Source of the DNA: Boswellia sacra
Taxonomy: Eukaryota; Streptophyta; Magnoliopsida; Sapindales; Burseraceae
Assembly (NCBI GenBank): GCA_013180625.2
Contig: SNVD02013946.1
Coordinates: 1 to 64,000, forward strand
Direction: 5' to 3'
DNA length: 64,000 bases
Position numbers and translations under genes: made by a program. The notes below the pieces were generated by a model that did no database searches, was not told the origin of the DNA, and worked only from the letters and a program-made list of their open reading frames with translations. Positions 1 through 12,041 of the stretch are shown here, one piece after another (the stretch's first letter is position 1; the number at the start of each line of letters is the position of its first letter).

Positions 1-1071
1 GATATGTTGATAGCTTCGACGAATGTCGAAGAAATTGCAAAGTTGAAGACTCAGTTAAATCGAGAGTTTGAGATGAAAGATTTGGGTGAAGCTAAGAAGA
101 TTCTTGGCATGGAGATTAGCAAAGATAGAGGGAGAAGCAAGATTTGTTTGACTCAGAAGCAGTATCTGAAGAAGGTATTACAGCGGTTTGGCATTACAGA
201 GCAGTTTAAACCTGTAAATACCCCACTTGCTCCTCATATGAAGCTCAGTGCATCTTTATCTCCTAGTACAGATGAGGAACGAGAGTACATGTTTCGAGTT
301 CCGTATGCTAATGCAGTTGGTAGCCTGATGTATGCTATGGTGTGTACGAGACCGGACATTTCACATGCATTTGGAGTTGTGAGCAGGTATATGCATGATC
401 CTGGTAAAGGACATTGGCAAGCAGTGAAATGGATTCTACGGTATTTGTTGAAAACCGTAGATGGTGGCTTAGTCTTTGAGAGAGATGATACATGTGGTCA
501 GTATGCTATTGGTTATGTTTGATTCAGATTATGCTGGTGATTTGGATAAAACGCTCGGTCGACAACCGGTTATGTGTTTAATCTTGTTAGAGCACCAGTG
601 AGTTGGCAGTCTACTTTACAGTCTACAGTGGCTTTGTTCTATCGGAGGCAGAGTATATGGCTATGACAGAGGTGTGTAAGGAAGCTATTTGATTACAGGG
701 ATTGCTGGATGAATTGGGAATTGGGCAGAAGAAGATTAGTCTTTATTCTAACAGTCAGAGTGCTATCCATTTAGCGAAGAATCCAGTGTTTCATGTTCGT
801 ACGAAGCATATTGATGTTCGGTATCATTTTGTGCGGGAGATCATTGATGAAGGAAGAACTTACTTCAGAAGATTGAGACTGCCGAGAATCCCGCAGATAT
901 GTGACCAGAGGGTTGTGACAGCGATCAAGTTCAGTTTCATTGTTTGGACCTTGATCAATATGGTACGCGTTTGACCGCGCCATGGGGCATTTGAGGCGTG
1001 CTGCTGTGATAGAGAATATGGGAAAAAGAAGAGTTTTGTGGTGGATTGGCATATTCGCCAAGGTGGAGATT
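1..1071 (+). pseudogene. Ty1/copia polyprotein 3' end (RT C-terminus and RNase H), decayed
   Basis: The reading from 4 to 522 matches the end of a Copia reverse transcriptase: DLGEAKKILGMEI, then NAVGSLMYAMVCTRPDISHA. It continues in broken frames into RNase H, where DSDYAGDLDK appears after a frameshift near 516 and SAIHLAKNPVFHVRTKHIDV lies at 765-824. I see an extra base near 516, further frame loss near 545 and 637, and an in-frame stop at about 691, so the copy cannot make a full polyprotein. Gag, protease and integrase would lie left of the window. A polypurine stretch (aaggtggagat, 1060-1070) sits directly before the LTR, as expected for a Copia 3' end. The element type is certain; the lineage is not resolved. 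Confidence 0.93.
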
Positions 1072-1610
1072 TGTTAATTTCTTTTTGGCTCATATGCATT
1101 AACAAGGATCCCACATCGGTGGGACTCCAAAATTGGGCCTCATATGGCCCTTATAAAAAAGGCTATGTGGGAGAAATATAAGTGTCCCATTTGAAATATC
1201 ATTCCACCTCCTATATTTGTAAGGTCTCACTAATAAGACTTCATAGTTTAAGGGCCTTTCAGTAAGGACCTTAAAGTTTGTAATATTTATTTTTTTCCCC
1301 TTTGATTTGGGTATTTGTAGTATTGCCCAATTGTTTTGGGTAATTACAGTTTGACCCAACTATTTAGATAATTACATTTTGGCCCAATAGTTGTGGTATT
1401 TGTATTGTGACCCAAAAGTTTGTAATTCTCTTTGAAGATAGTGGAAAGTTTATTCAGCGGCGCTCGAGGACGTAGGTACTAATACCGAACCTCGTTAAAT
1501 CCTGGTGTGTATTCTATTTCTGCATTGTGGTTGATTGGTTGCCTCTTTAATTACTATTATATTCAATTATCTGGCATAGTTGTGGTTGTGCATTTTGGGT
1601 TGTTCTGTTG
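1072..1610 (+). repeat. 3' LTR of the Copia element (right boundary approximate)
   Basis: It begins TGTTAATTTC directly after the polypurine tract. It contains a promoter-like stretch (tataaaaaaggc, near 1152) and several homopolymer-rich 'gacccaa' segments. The right edge could not be fixed because the 5' LTR and target duplication partner are outside the window. It must end at or before the stop codon of the neighbouring START pseudogene at 1612. Confidence 0.7.
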
Positions 1611-1611
1611 G

Positions 1612-4210
1612 TTATCGCTTCCGTTTGTGCATAACAATCAGAGCAGTCTTAATCAAAGCAACAGTCTCTGTAATGACTTTGTAAATTGTTTTAACAGATG
1701 CTGGAGGAATGTAATCCTTGGTCGATGCTTTATCAACAATGTGGAATGCTATTGTGAGAAGACTTCCACAACCATCTGCGCCATGCCATGTTGGCCTATC
1801 AGGTAAAACAGCAAAGCCACATGGTAAAATATTTACACAATCAGGGTTGCCACCATTAAGTACCCTGGACATGGTAAGCATGTCAACTGGTGCATATATC
1901 ACATAGGAGCCTGTATGATCCATGAAACTTTCTTGCAAGTGCAACATTTCCATCTCCTTCACTGTAGTCTATAGAAAATTGAAAAGCTTTCAATTGCTTT
2001 TGTGCTAATACAATTGAAAGTTTGGATTAAAAATGTAAGGAAACAAGATAACTTACATTCATTTGCAAGATAGATCTGCGGTTTTCTGTATTGGCTCCAA
2101 CAATGACATATGCAAGTTCTTGAATTAGATGTCCACATAAACGAATATCCCACTGCAATATTGCATTCCGGAGAAGATAAGAAAACAATAATGTTTTGCA
2201 ATTCATATTGTATTCTTGGGAAATAAAAAAATGGCTGAAATTAAAGTGCATATTTGAAAAATAAATTAGGTGCTGACAATTTAGATGTCATAACCATATT
2301 CACAGACTTTATTTTTTAAATTGTCGAACATTAATGCACGACATCTTGATACATATCAGTCTATCAATCTTAGAGCTCAAAAACCTATTAGTCTTTCAAT
2401 CTTTAGTGCTTGACAATCAGAAAAAGGTCTGTTCGTCTATTGAATATGATTATTATGTCTAAATTTTTAGAATATTATATATTTTTCAAATCACCTCTTT
2501 AATTTTGGTCATTTTTCGTAAGTTTTTCTATATTCTTTTCTTTGATTGATATTTATGATTTATGTTAAAAAAGAAAAAAAAAAAACTCAAATAAGGAGTA
2601 ACTTGATCCTAGAATTGTGATCGCGAGGGAAATCGAACAGTCTATTTGGTAGCACTGGAAGCCAGAGGGAAGTTGTGAAAACAGTCTTGATACTAGGAGG
2701 CTGTCCAGGAACGTGGATGACACCTCTAGTCATGACTCTAATATCTTCAACCCCAGAACTTATAGGTAATGATATCCATGCACTTCCATTAGAAGCGCTT
2801 ATATTTCCCCAAAAGCTTCTTCTCATTCTCCCCGCCAACTTCAACATACTCTCCCTTCGAGCTTGGGGTATTAACACTGTACTTAAAAACATTCAAATTA
2901 AACTAATAAATTAAAATACTCATACAAGAGATTTCCTCTTAACTAACAAATAAAAAATTAGATGTAACAAAGTAAAGTGTAGATATATGTCATGTGTTTA
3001 CCACCATCATGAGTAGGAGTGGTTCTATCTCTTAGAGTTGCAAGCCACTCGCAATGTCGAATTATAGTGTCAACCCAACGCTTTGCACTATATGCATAAC
3101 CAGAAGTAACTAGTGGAATATAAAGACTGTGAACATTTCTATTATCTGCAGCCACATGCTCAACCCATATAACCTGGTAAAAGAATTTAACTATATCAAA
3201 GGACAGTCACGTCCAAGTCCAACTCTAAGCAATTAATTTAGGAGTAAATAAATTATGTAATATATATGCAGAAGTAATTGTTCATTTTCCACCTTAGAGC
3301 AACCATTTGGCATTTCTTGGATTAAACAGCCTGATGGCCTTCTTCGAAATCTTAATATTGTTGGGGGACAAGGGAACGAACTCTCCAAAGATACATCAAC
3401 AACTTCCCATGTCCCGTAGTTCAGCTGTTTACAGTACCTCACGAAATAACTCTCCCGACTAGGAACAATAGCTGTTGGAAGATGAAGTTCCACACTCATC
3501 TGACCAAATTAATTAATTAATATATTTATATATATTCATAATAATTAAGTTGGAAATTGATTAATAATATATAGTTTATATACAGATTCTCAAGAAGAAT
3601 ATATACGTATCAAACCTACCACTTGCACATAGTTTTGGCCACCTAATCCTGTTGATACAACTTCTAGTAATGTTGCTCTTGAGATAATATTGGAAAACGT
3701 TAATGACCATTGGTCCTGATAACATCAGAACAAGCACAAGAAAAATAATATTAATAAAAATATTCAACTAAATTAATTAAATGAACATTGATATAAATGA
3801 TTAATTGAGTGACACATCAATGAAGGAATTAGCATGTATACCAAATCCATAAGTAATTCAAGAATGGTTGCAGAACTCATATTAACTAAAGCAGTTTGGC
3901 GAGAAGCTTCATTATGAAGGTGCACATGATGTTGTCTTAGTTAATCCTCAGATAATCCAAAAGGGAATTCAGCAAAGGGAGGGAAACACGGAGTGGTAGT
4001 GTCTCCAACCTCAACCATTCTTATAATCTCTTTCAATGTTGCATCAACACTCCCGAATTCTTTGATATACTCAAGGCCATTTAAAGTCTGGGTTTCGGAA
4101 TCTCCTCGGGAAAGCCACAGAGGCTCTCCCTGGAGAGCCATTTTTGTTAGTTCCTCCATTGCTGAGAAGGCAAGGTCAGTGATCTTTGCCTTGTTTGCAT
4201 CAGAGGACAC
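1612..4210 (-). pseudogene. HD-ZIP class IV START-domain gene, homeobox missing, premature stop
   Basis: On the minus strand the exons read 4205-3842 (EELTKMALQGEPLW, then EASRQTALVNMSSATILELL), 3715-3620 (DQWSLTFSNIISRATLLEVV), 3499-3293 ([27 protein letters not shown]), 3173-3002 (VIWVEHVAADNRNVHSLY), 2876-2602 (RRESMLKLAGRM, GVEDIRVMTR), 2152-2057 (WDIRLCGHLIQELAYV) and 1968-1612 (GSYVIYAPVDMLTMSRVLNG). This is the START plus START-adjacent half of GL2/PDF2/ANL2-type transcription factors, in order and with family-like splice sites. Two faults are visible. An in-frame TAA lies at 3940-3938 inside the START domain. The donor after the 2876-2602 exon also lacks a GT in the expected phase. 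No homeodomain or leucine zipper is readable upstream to 5600. A short upstream exon near 4696-4610 is possible but unrecognised. It is probably a truncated duplicate and not functional. Confidence 0.88.
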
Positions 4211-4506
4211 TCTATAACACTATCTTCATCTTCATACTGCCATTTAAGATACATATGAAAATGTACAATCAAGCAATTCATATATTAAAGAATTATAAGA
4301 GAAAATTGAAAAGTGTAACATGGAAAATTTTAAATCAAATTAGGATATATACCCCAGATGGGACAAGATTAATTAATAATAAGTAATTAATATAATCCAA
4401 TATCATGCTCACTTCTGACTTTCTCTAGCCAATTTTACGTTTTTCATTATATATATATATTAACCGTTATCCAATCAATCAACATCGATATCTAATTCTA
4501 AGAACT

Positions 4507-4507
<1 letters not shown>

Positions 4508-4553
<46 letters not shown>

Positions 4554-4646
4554 GTGTGCATGTATACCTCTATATCCACATCAGATATATATATATATAT
4601 ATATATATCTGTGTGCATGTATACCTCTATATCCACATCAGATAGT
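4508..4646. repeat. (TA)n microsatellite with a duplicated 37-bp unit
   Basis: An AT run at 4508-4552 is followed by a unit containing gtgtgcatgtatacctc, a second (AT)n run, and an almost identical second copy of that unit ending near 4646. It lies upstream of the START pseudogene. The open frame across it is an artefact of the YI dipeptide repeat. Confidence 0.9.
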
Positions 4647-5604
4647 TCCAATAACTCCATTGCATAATTTTCATCACCTGAGCAATTGGTAAACACGCTT
4701 GATCAACAGAATTGATTTAAAAAAGAAGAAGAAGAATACATGTATATAATAATTTAAATATGATAAAAGAATTTGTAAATTCATAAATCAATTAGTTATA
4801 TTATATATAGAAAAAAGAAAAGAAACGCTTCTCTTTACTTTATTAATTATCCCTCCAGATTTGAGCGAAGGTTAATGAACTCACTTCTCGAGAGCTCTTC
4901 AATTTATTTAGAGTCTTGAAGTCATCCTAGGGGAACATTTCAAAAACCCATCACCAATATCTCGCCAAGTGTCAAATTACATTTGGACGAAAAGTTCTTA
5001 ATGTCTACAACCAAACCTATATGACGACGGAATCAGAAAATTATCTATAAATTAAGGTACAAGAGAATAATTACGTAATCATCTATAACTAAGATCAAGA
5101 TTAACCGGATATCGAGTGTAAACATTAATTAATTATAATGATGTAAGTATCAATATAAATTAATTTTATGTAGGAGTTTTTCGTGAAACTGCCATTTTAA
5201 TGGTTACACGGCGTGGCGCTTCCAGTCATTTTGACTAGTCATATGTAGTAAAGAGCCATACAAGATATAAAACCAATTCCAAGAATAATCTATTTATTAA
5301 AAAATTATAAATTTTTATTTTACAAATAGCAGAAATAATCTTTGAAAGCAAAACTAAAATACTTTGAGCAGCTCTCTAATCATTAGATTATTTTGAATTA
5401 CAAAATTGGTAAAAACAAATTTGAATTGGTCATTTACATATTTGGAGGCTCTCAAAGCATATGGCATAACTACAACACTGAAAATGAAGATAACTTTTTT
5501 TAAGTGAAAGAAACAATGAAGAAGAGGATCAATTTCTACACTAGAAAGTCCAATAAAATGTGAAATCTCCAGGAATACATCTCTTTGTCAAGAGTAGTTT
5601 GCTC
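4647..5604. other. intergenic, no gene recognised
   Basis: This is the AT-rich spacer between the START pseudogene and the 3' end of the AP-5 zeta gene. Only short chance frames are present. The part just left of 5605 is the likely 3' UTR of the minus-strand gene. Confidence 0.6.
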
Positions 5605-8600
5605 TCATCTTCTTGGAAGAATATCTGTTAACGCAAAATCATGGAAAGGTGGACCTGAAAAGAGAATATTTTAGAGCAAATTCTCAGATTCATGCGTAAC
5701 AATTCATAACTAGTTCTCATCCAGTCATTCTTGATGGTATCAGCTTATATACTTTTCCATATCAAAGTTGTGTTGTTAAAAAGCACTTCTGCATCAAGCA
5801 TATACTTTGGCCGGAAATTTTATCCCATACCTTGTTGTTCACCAAGAATGTAAAATGGAATATGTGCAACCATCTTCTTTCCGCCTTCACTCCAGTTGAC
5901 AGTGCCTGGGTTGTTCATACCACGTGAAGGTCGTGAAGGCCCCAAAACAGACATGCATATTGCAGGATCATTCATTAAACCCAGATAGTCACGAGCATGC
6001 TTCCAAACCCTCACATCAGAGATTCGAGATCGTGCAACCTGCCATTCCATGTCCAGTTAAATCAAAGTTGGTAAACAAACAGAACACTAAGCACAAAAAA
6101 TTATCTCAGATTATTAAAACCCTCTCCCCTCTTCTTTCTTCCCCACGCACAACTGTGCTGCTTTGCCAATGAAATCATCCATGGTTATAGTCAAAACTGA
6201 TACAGACCTTGCCCAAGGATACACGTGCCCTCGGTAATAATTCACGATGATATGTTGCAAGCTTTGCAATAGCTGTAACAACAAAACATAAAAGCCTTGA
6301 CTTTGATGACTTTCGGTAGTTTTCACTGTTAGCAGCAAGTGCTTCCTGCCTTAGGCCAAGACGACTTCCAAGTAAGCATAAAAGATAAGTCAGCAAACAC
6401 ATGACAATGATAACAAAGAACACCAAGAGCTCAGAAGAAAAGACCATAGAAATCATACCTAGATGAAAGATTTTCATAAAGGAGGAGTTCTAAGTTTTCA
6501 AAAAGCTCACGAGCTGCATCTTTATGAGATGCACCACCTCCACCATGCTCCCCAATGGCCCAACATAATTGTAATGCCAATTCCATCTATATAGTAAAAT
6601 ATACATAAATATCTTAAATGTCAAATTATGTCATACTGAAGGGATATAAACAACTGACCTTTGCAGGGCTATCATAAGCTTCCCCAAGCCTGTCCATAAT
6701 AGGCTTCTGTAAAGAATTTAAACTGGATTGTAACCAACAGTAAGAGCAATTATCTCAGAATAAAATCAAGCAGAATTATCCTTGGTAGAATGCACAGTTG
6801 AAACATAATTTATAGGTCACTCCTTGACAACCATCACTCAACGATACATACCTAGTATGTACCAGATGAATGAGAATACAAGAAGACTCATAATAAAGAA
6901 CTCACAGGTAGATTACTTATAGATACCATTAGATCTACATCATCTCCAACAGATGCCTATGTACTATGCGGTATTGCCACTAAAATGTTACAATTGCGAT
7001 GGAAAATAAATGTTGCCCAATCACCATGAGAATGGTAGAAGTCTTAGGGAAGTTAAAATCAGACTTTATTCACATTCTTTTAATTTTTAATGACCAAGCA
7101 TTAATTGTCCGAACAATTTCCACTTTAGCTTTTTTAGGTCTAACTTGTCACTAGTCCTCTGGCATGCATTACAATGGCTACTGGCAAGTCAAATCAAACG
7201 GTTGCAACATAACTGATAAAATGTTAAAACATAAAGATAGCAAGATTTTAGCACGATACCTTCAAAAGTGCAATAAAATGTGGAGACCGCTGAAATGCAG
7301 CAAGCATGAATTCTAACAGCCTCCTACGAACCTACAGGCATAGAAAACTCAAAAATAAATTTACAGACAAAAATGAAAAACAAAAGGATATTGCTTTCAT
7401 TACGTTAAAAGCTAATCTTTCCCCTATTACGTATATTCCAAGCTTCAGAATCTTATCAGTCTAAAGAAGTTTAGAGTTACAATGAAAGACGAAAACAAGT
7501 ACTAAAGAAGAAAGTCTTCAATCATATTAAAAGAGGTTAGCACCTCATAAGAAAAGTTTTTGTCCAAGAATAGGGAGGCATTTCTCGTCATAAGCAGTGG
7601 AATCAATGCACAGATTAGAGCTGCCAAAGATAGGAAATTTCAGAATAGCTGTCAACTTAACTGTAAAATTAAACTACCCTTTTCCAAAACAAGTGCATTC
7701 TGAAGAAGATGAACTTTATAGAACAGAAATGGCATCAGCATCTAATGAAGATTAAGATAAGTGCAGACAACATACAATCATCAACATCACGCAATGCTAT
7801 AGCAAAATAAATGTCCAGAAGCCGAGGCGTCATATTGAGTATCTGTTTCAGCCTGTCAGACTGACGGGTATTTATTGCAGCTTGTAGTGTTGCAGCCATT
7901 CCAGGAGAAGTCCAGTGTCGTTCCTGGAATAAGCATAAATTACATTGTCGACCTATTTCAGCCCTTCTATCCATAAAACACATCTAAAGTCCAATATGGA
8001 AACTAAACTTAAATCGTTCTACAGTTCCAGAAACATTTAAAACCTAATTTAAATATCCATTGCAGTCTTAAAGAGAAAAGGGGAAAAACAAACAACAAAA
8101 AAAAGGTCCAAGTTTAAAGCATAATTCCTGAAAATTAGGTGCTTTGCAATTTAAAGAAGTTGAAATGGGCTAATTTTCCTTGCATCAAAAAAGCAAAATA
8201 GTTACACAAGATAAATTAAAACTTTGGAATCGGGAAAAAAAAAAATCTGAAAAAGTTTGTAAAAGACAAAACAATATCCCTCCACTCACAACAAGGTCAA
8301 CAATGCTTCCACATGGTATGTTATGATTTGCATGGTTATGTTGCAAAATATTAATTGAGAGATGGGAAGGACCATACAGCAAGTCCATCATTTTCATCTT
8401 TCAGAAGTTCAAGAAACAGAGGATCAGCTACATCTATTGCACTGCTATCCTCGGATTCAGAATCTCCCCCTCCATCGGCTATAGTTGAACCAGTATAAGC
8501 CTCATCCATGAGAGCAAGTAGCATCTGCATTAGATAATCATTTAGTACCGTCAAAGGCATTGTATAATGTTTGGCTAGACCCACATACATTTTAAAGATC

Positions 8601-10037
8601 TAAAAAATAACCTCAGGAGCCGTACTCTTCTGGATCGAAGCGATGCTGCTCCCAATTAATGATCCCGAACCCTTTTCTACCTTTTCCAGTGCCACAACCA
8701 AAGCTAGTACAAACAAACAACATCAGTGTTCTGCCTAAAATATCCAGAGTCGAGGAAATCGTGTAAAAATCAAAGTCATCATGAAGCATGACATAACAAA
8801 TTACGAAATAATAAGGGCCACATACTGAGTACATAAAAATTGCCTAAGAGCTTTACTAGAAAAGGGAAGAGACCAGAAGAAACCACTTAGCAGAAAATGT
8901 ATCCATGCTACAACCAGGCTATAAAATATTTTAGGAGATATACAAGCAATTGATTATGTTACTATCAATCCAGTAAACATAGTACTTACTAGCTTATTGG
9001 AAGTAAAATATGAAAAATCACCTGGCAAATCCAATAAAGACGAAAGAAGTGGAAGAAATGACGCAGGTGACATTAGAGCTGGAAAAACCTTCAGGAATGC
9101 TTTTTCTAATCTGCAAGCCAGATGAATCCAAGATAATTAGCCAGTCTCAGTAGTTAGCTAAGTTAATTAAGCAAAATCAATTCCATAGTTCCTTGTACAT
9201 TTTGACAAATAGCATAAAATATAAGTGAATAAAAAAATCTTGAGGCCATGTGTTAACAAACCCATACTTGGTCAATGTAGGATCCTAACAACACTACCAA
9301 CTAACCCCATACTTAGTTGATGTGAGATCGTAACATACCACCACACTTCCGACGCCGACATCCACGACGGCCCACTCAGGCCTTTCCAAGTCGTCCCTTC
9401 TGCAACGTGGGCCTTGCATGGATTATCCCTAATACCACTTGTTACAAACCCATAGGTAGAACTCACCCTTAAAAACTGGCTTGTGAGGGAAAGGTGTCAA
9501 TAGGTTTATAAACTACCAACTAATCCCATACTCAGTCGATGTGGGATCCTAGCAACACCACCAACTAATCCCATATTTAGTTGATGTGAGATCGTAACAC
9601 CATGACATTCCTATCTATTTAAGTGTAATGCTACACACCCCAAAATTTTTTTTCCAAATCATGATGATGTGTCATTAATTTAAAGTTTATACATCATACT
9701 ACCAAATCGCCACTTGGCACTCCTTAATTAATTCCACATCACTGGGTTACAAATTTGGGATGAATAGCATTATTGTTTTCTTGATAATTTAAATTATTTC
9801 TACCAGTGAAGGAATATCATTCAATAGAAAAATGAAACAAGGCTCGCCTAAGTCTATCTCCAAGGCAGTCAAGCACCCAAAACAAGATACCACAAAAGTA
9901 CTCCATATTTTGGATATTTCATTAATATTAATCCTCTCTAATATTTTAATAAATCTGATGGCTAAAAATTTTAGTTTACTGGAGGTATCTAAAAAACAAA
10001 GGCTTGGGTATTAATTGTATAAATGAGAGTGGGAGTG

Positions 10038-10105
<68 letters not shown>

Positions 10106-12041
10106 ATATATGAGGACTTACTTTTCTCCATTCCAGGCTATCAGCTTTAGCAACAGTGGAAAGAACTGCAAAAACACTATCAATATTATACAGAGATGTA
10201 AGACCGCAAAAGTGCTGTCAAGACATGCAAAAAAGAATGTCAGAGCTTTCATAATCACTTTTCAATGGTTGAATCACTTTACATGGACCAACGCTTTGAA
10301 TTTTTTTCATTTTTTCATTATCTGAATATTATTGAGGCAGGTGTTTAAACTTAATTTTGACAGAAATGTAACAGGTGTAGGTTTGCACAGTTCGCTTTCT
10401 GGCCTAATAATAATCATATGCTCAAAACAACATAGGTAAGTAGACATACTTTTCTAACATAGGCCAACTATTATAAAGCTTATTTAGAATTAAGATATTT
10501 AACAGGCAATGCATAACAATTACAAGAACATCATATTTTCAACAAAATCCATTCCATAAGTTCTGCAAATGTTTCATATTTACCTAGACATTGCATTGTA
10601 CGCATCTTTACTCAAAGAAATGTTGAAGATCTTAAAACTGTACCTGAGGCAGCAAAGTAGGGAAAGAGGACAAAAGTTTTTTCTTGTTCACATTCAAGAA
10701 ATCAAGGGTTGCCTCCGCAACAATAGGATCTGCAAACTCACTGCAATCAACATCAGAATGAGATTGGGGTGTTTGACCATCAAATTTATGAATTATATGT
10801 TGTTCTTTTTTATTTTTTGGGACAAAACAGTGCATGTTGCTCGAATGAAAATGCATACTAAAGTAAAACATTGCATAAGAGCCAAGCCACACCTACAGCA
10901 AAGTTATCCCAACTATTATTCATGGTTTCAAGATTCTATTCACTAACAATCTAGCATGGTTTATGGCTCAGACAATCTCACTTCTTTCAGGAAAGTACAG
11001 AAAGCTATTTAAAAATCGATTTAATTAGGGTCATTTCTGTATCTTTTAAACTATATATTTTCTTACACCATCTAAATATTCAAACAAAAACCACAAAAAT
11101 CATTTAGTTTTTATCTAAATATATCCATTACCGGCTCAAACATGAACGAAAAAAGGTCCTCAGACTTGGATCAGCATCATGTAAAACCACCTCCCCGAAG
11201 TCAAGATAAAACTGAAGAATAGTCTGTTGTACAAAACAAACAAAAATTAAACCAATAACAAAAAGATTACCAAGAAAAAATAGCCACAACGGTTAAAATG
11301 GTAACTTAGAATAATATCAGTAAATACGGAAACAAACAAAACACCTACACTAAGGTTTTGTTCGGATTGAGAGAAGTGCAATTCTATGTTTAAGAGAGTT
11401 TATGAGATTTTATTTATTTATTTCCAAAAACAGTTAAAATGATTTCAAAAAAGCATATGCCTTTTTCATTCAAAAATAATTCTAGAAAAGCGGTTTAACT
11501 ATTCAAAAACACTTTGCATAGCGTCAAAAGGACTCCCAATTCCAAACACACCATAAATGTAATAACACAAATAATTCCTTCGCGATTGATTAATCGCAAC
11601 AAGTTTAAGCAGATTAAAACTGATTACAGCCAAGAAAATAAAATAATAAAAAAATAATTAAATCAAATTGAAGAAACCAAAGGAAACGTCACCAGTAAGA
11701 AAAGGCCATTGGAGGTACGAGATTGAGAGAGCGAAGCAACAGATCGCTGAAAGAGCTTGTTTATGTGTGGATAAACCCTAGCCACAAGATCCTCGCTCTT
11801 CTCTTCTTTACACAATTCATATAACTTCTTAACCTGTTAGTAAATACAGAAACCGACCTAAATTAGAATCTGCAGTTGACAAAAACGAAACCGTTTAAGA
11901 GAAATAGGTGTAGGCCTGAGAATTCTGTACGGAATGGAGAAGAGAAGGATCAGTGGCGGGGTCGTTGGCCAGATTGGAGTCTCGAGCGCTGTTCGATAAG
12001 GTTCGGAGATGGAAATCCCAGCTTTTGTCTCGATCCGACAT
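5605..12041 (-). CDS. AP5Z1: AP-5 complex subunit zeta homologue, 16 exons, 566 aa
   Basis: The gene encodes the zeta subunit of adaptor complex 5, which in animals acts at late endosomes/lysosomes with SPG11 and SPG15; the plant role is little known. I assembled 16 GT-AG exons: 12041-11931, 11833-11693, 11223-11132, 10740-10644, 10165-10122, 9110-9022, 8703-8612, 8524-8378, 7923-7776, 7620-7544, 7331-7260, 6706-6659, 6586-6459, 6364-6208, 6038-5831 and 5654-5605. They total 1,701 nt and the frame closes at every junction. Family-like segments are FFPLLLKLIAWNGEK, FPALMSPASFLPLLSSLLDL, WAIGEHGGGG and VVTAIAKLATYHRELLPRAR, all helical-solenoid in character. The start is at MSDRDKSWDF. The same frame stays open upstream to 12254, so a longer N-terminus is possible. 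Human AP5Z1 is longer (about 800 aa). Assignment rests on remembered motif similarity; the exon model is strong. Confidence 0.85.
9251..9599 (-). mobile_element. TRIM retrotransposon inside intron 5 of the AP-5 zeta gene
   Basis: It is a 349-bp element on the minus strand, the sense of the host gene. The 5' LTR is 9599-9440, TGTTACGATC to GTAACA. A PBS-like TGGTATTAGGG follows at once. A short internal region without coding capacity ends in a purine-rich GGAAGTGTGGTGG. The 3' LTR (9335-9251) is a shortened version of the same LTR, ending GTTAACA. The 5-bp target duplication CCATG flanks it exactly (9246-9250 and 9600-9604). Terminal repeats, PBS, PPT and TSD together define a TRIM; its transposition would need proteins in trans. 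Confidence 0.85.
9627..9771. mobile_element. MITE in intron 5 of the AP-5 zeta gene
   Basis: This is a 145-bp element with terminal inverted repeats. The left end reads AATGCTACACACCCCAAAAT and the complement of the right end reads AATGCTATTCATCCCAAATT. It has no coding capacity. Its ends resemble those of the MITE at 57464-57669 (AATG-TAC plus CCCAAATTT), so the two may belong to one family. I could not fix the target duplication, so the superfamily is open. Confidence 0.65.
10042..10103. repeat. (GA)n microsatellite
   Basis: About 30 uninterrupted GA units lie about 20 bp beyond the donor of exon 5 of the AP-5 zeta gene. On the transcribed strand this is a polypyrimidine (TC)n run. Confidence 0.97.

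Noticed and set aside
4505..4696. 63-aa minus-strand ORF rich in YI repeats
   Set aside because: It is a translation of the (TA)n microsatellite and its duplicated unit.
9272..9466. 64-aa minus-strand ORF in AP-5 zeta intron 5
   Set aside because: It lies wholly inside the TRIM element and spans its LTR and PBS.
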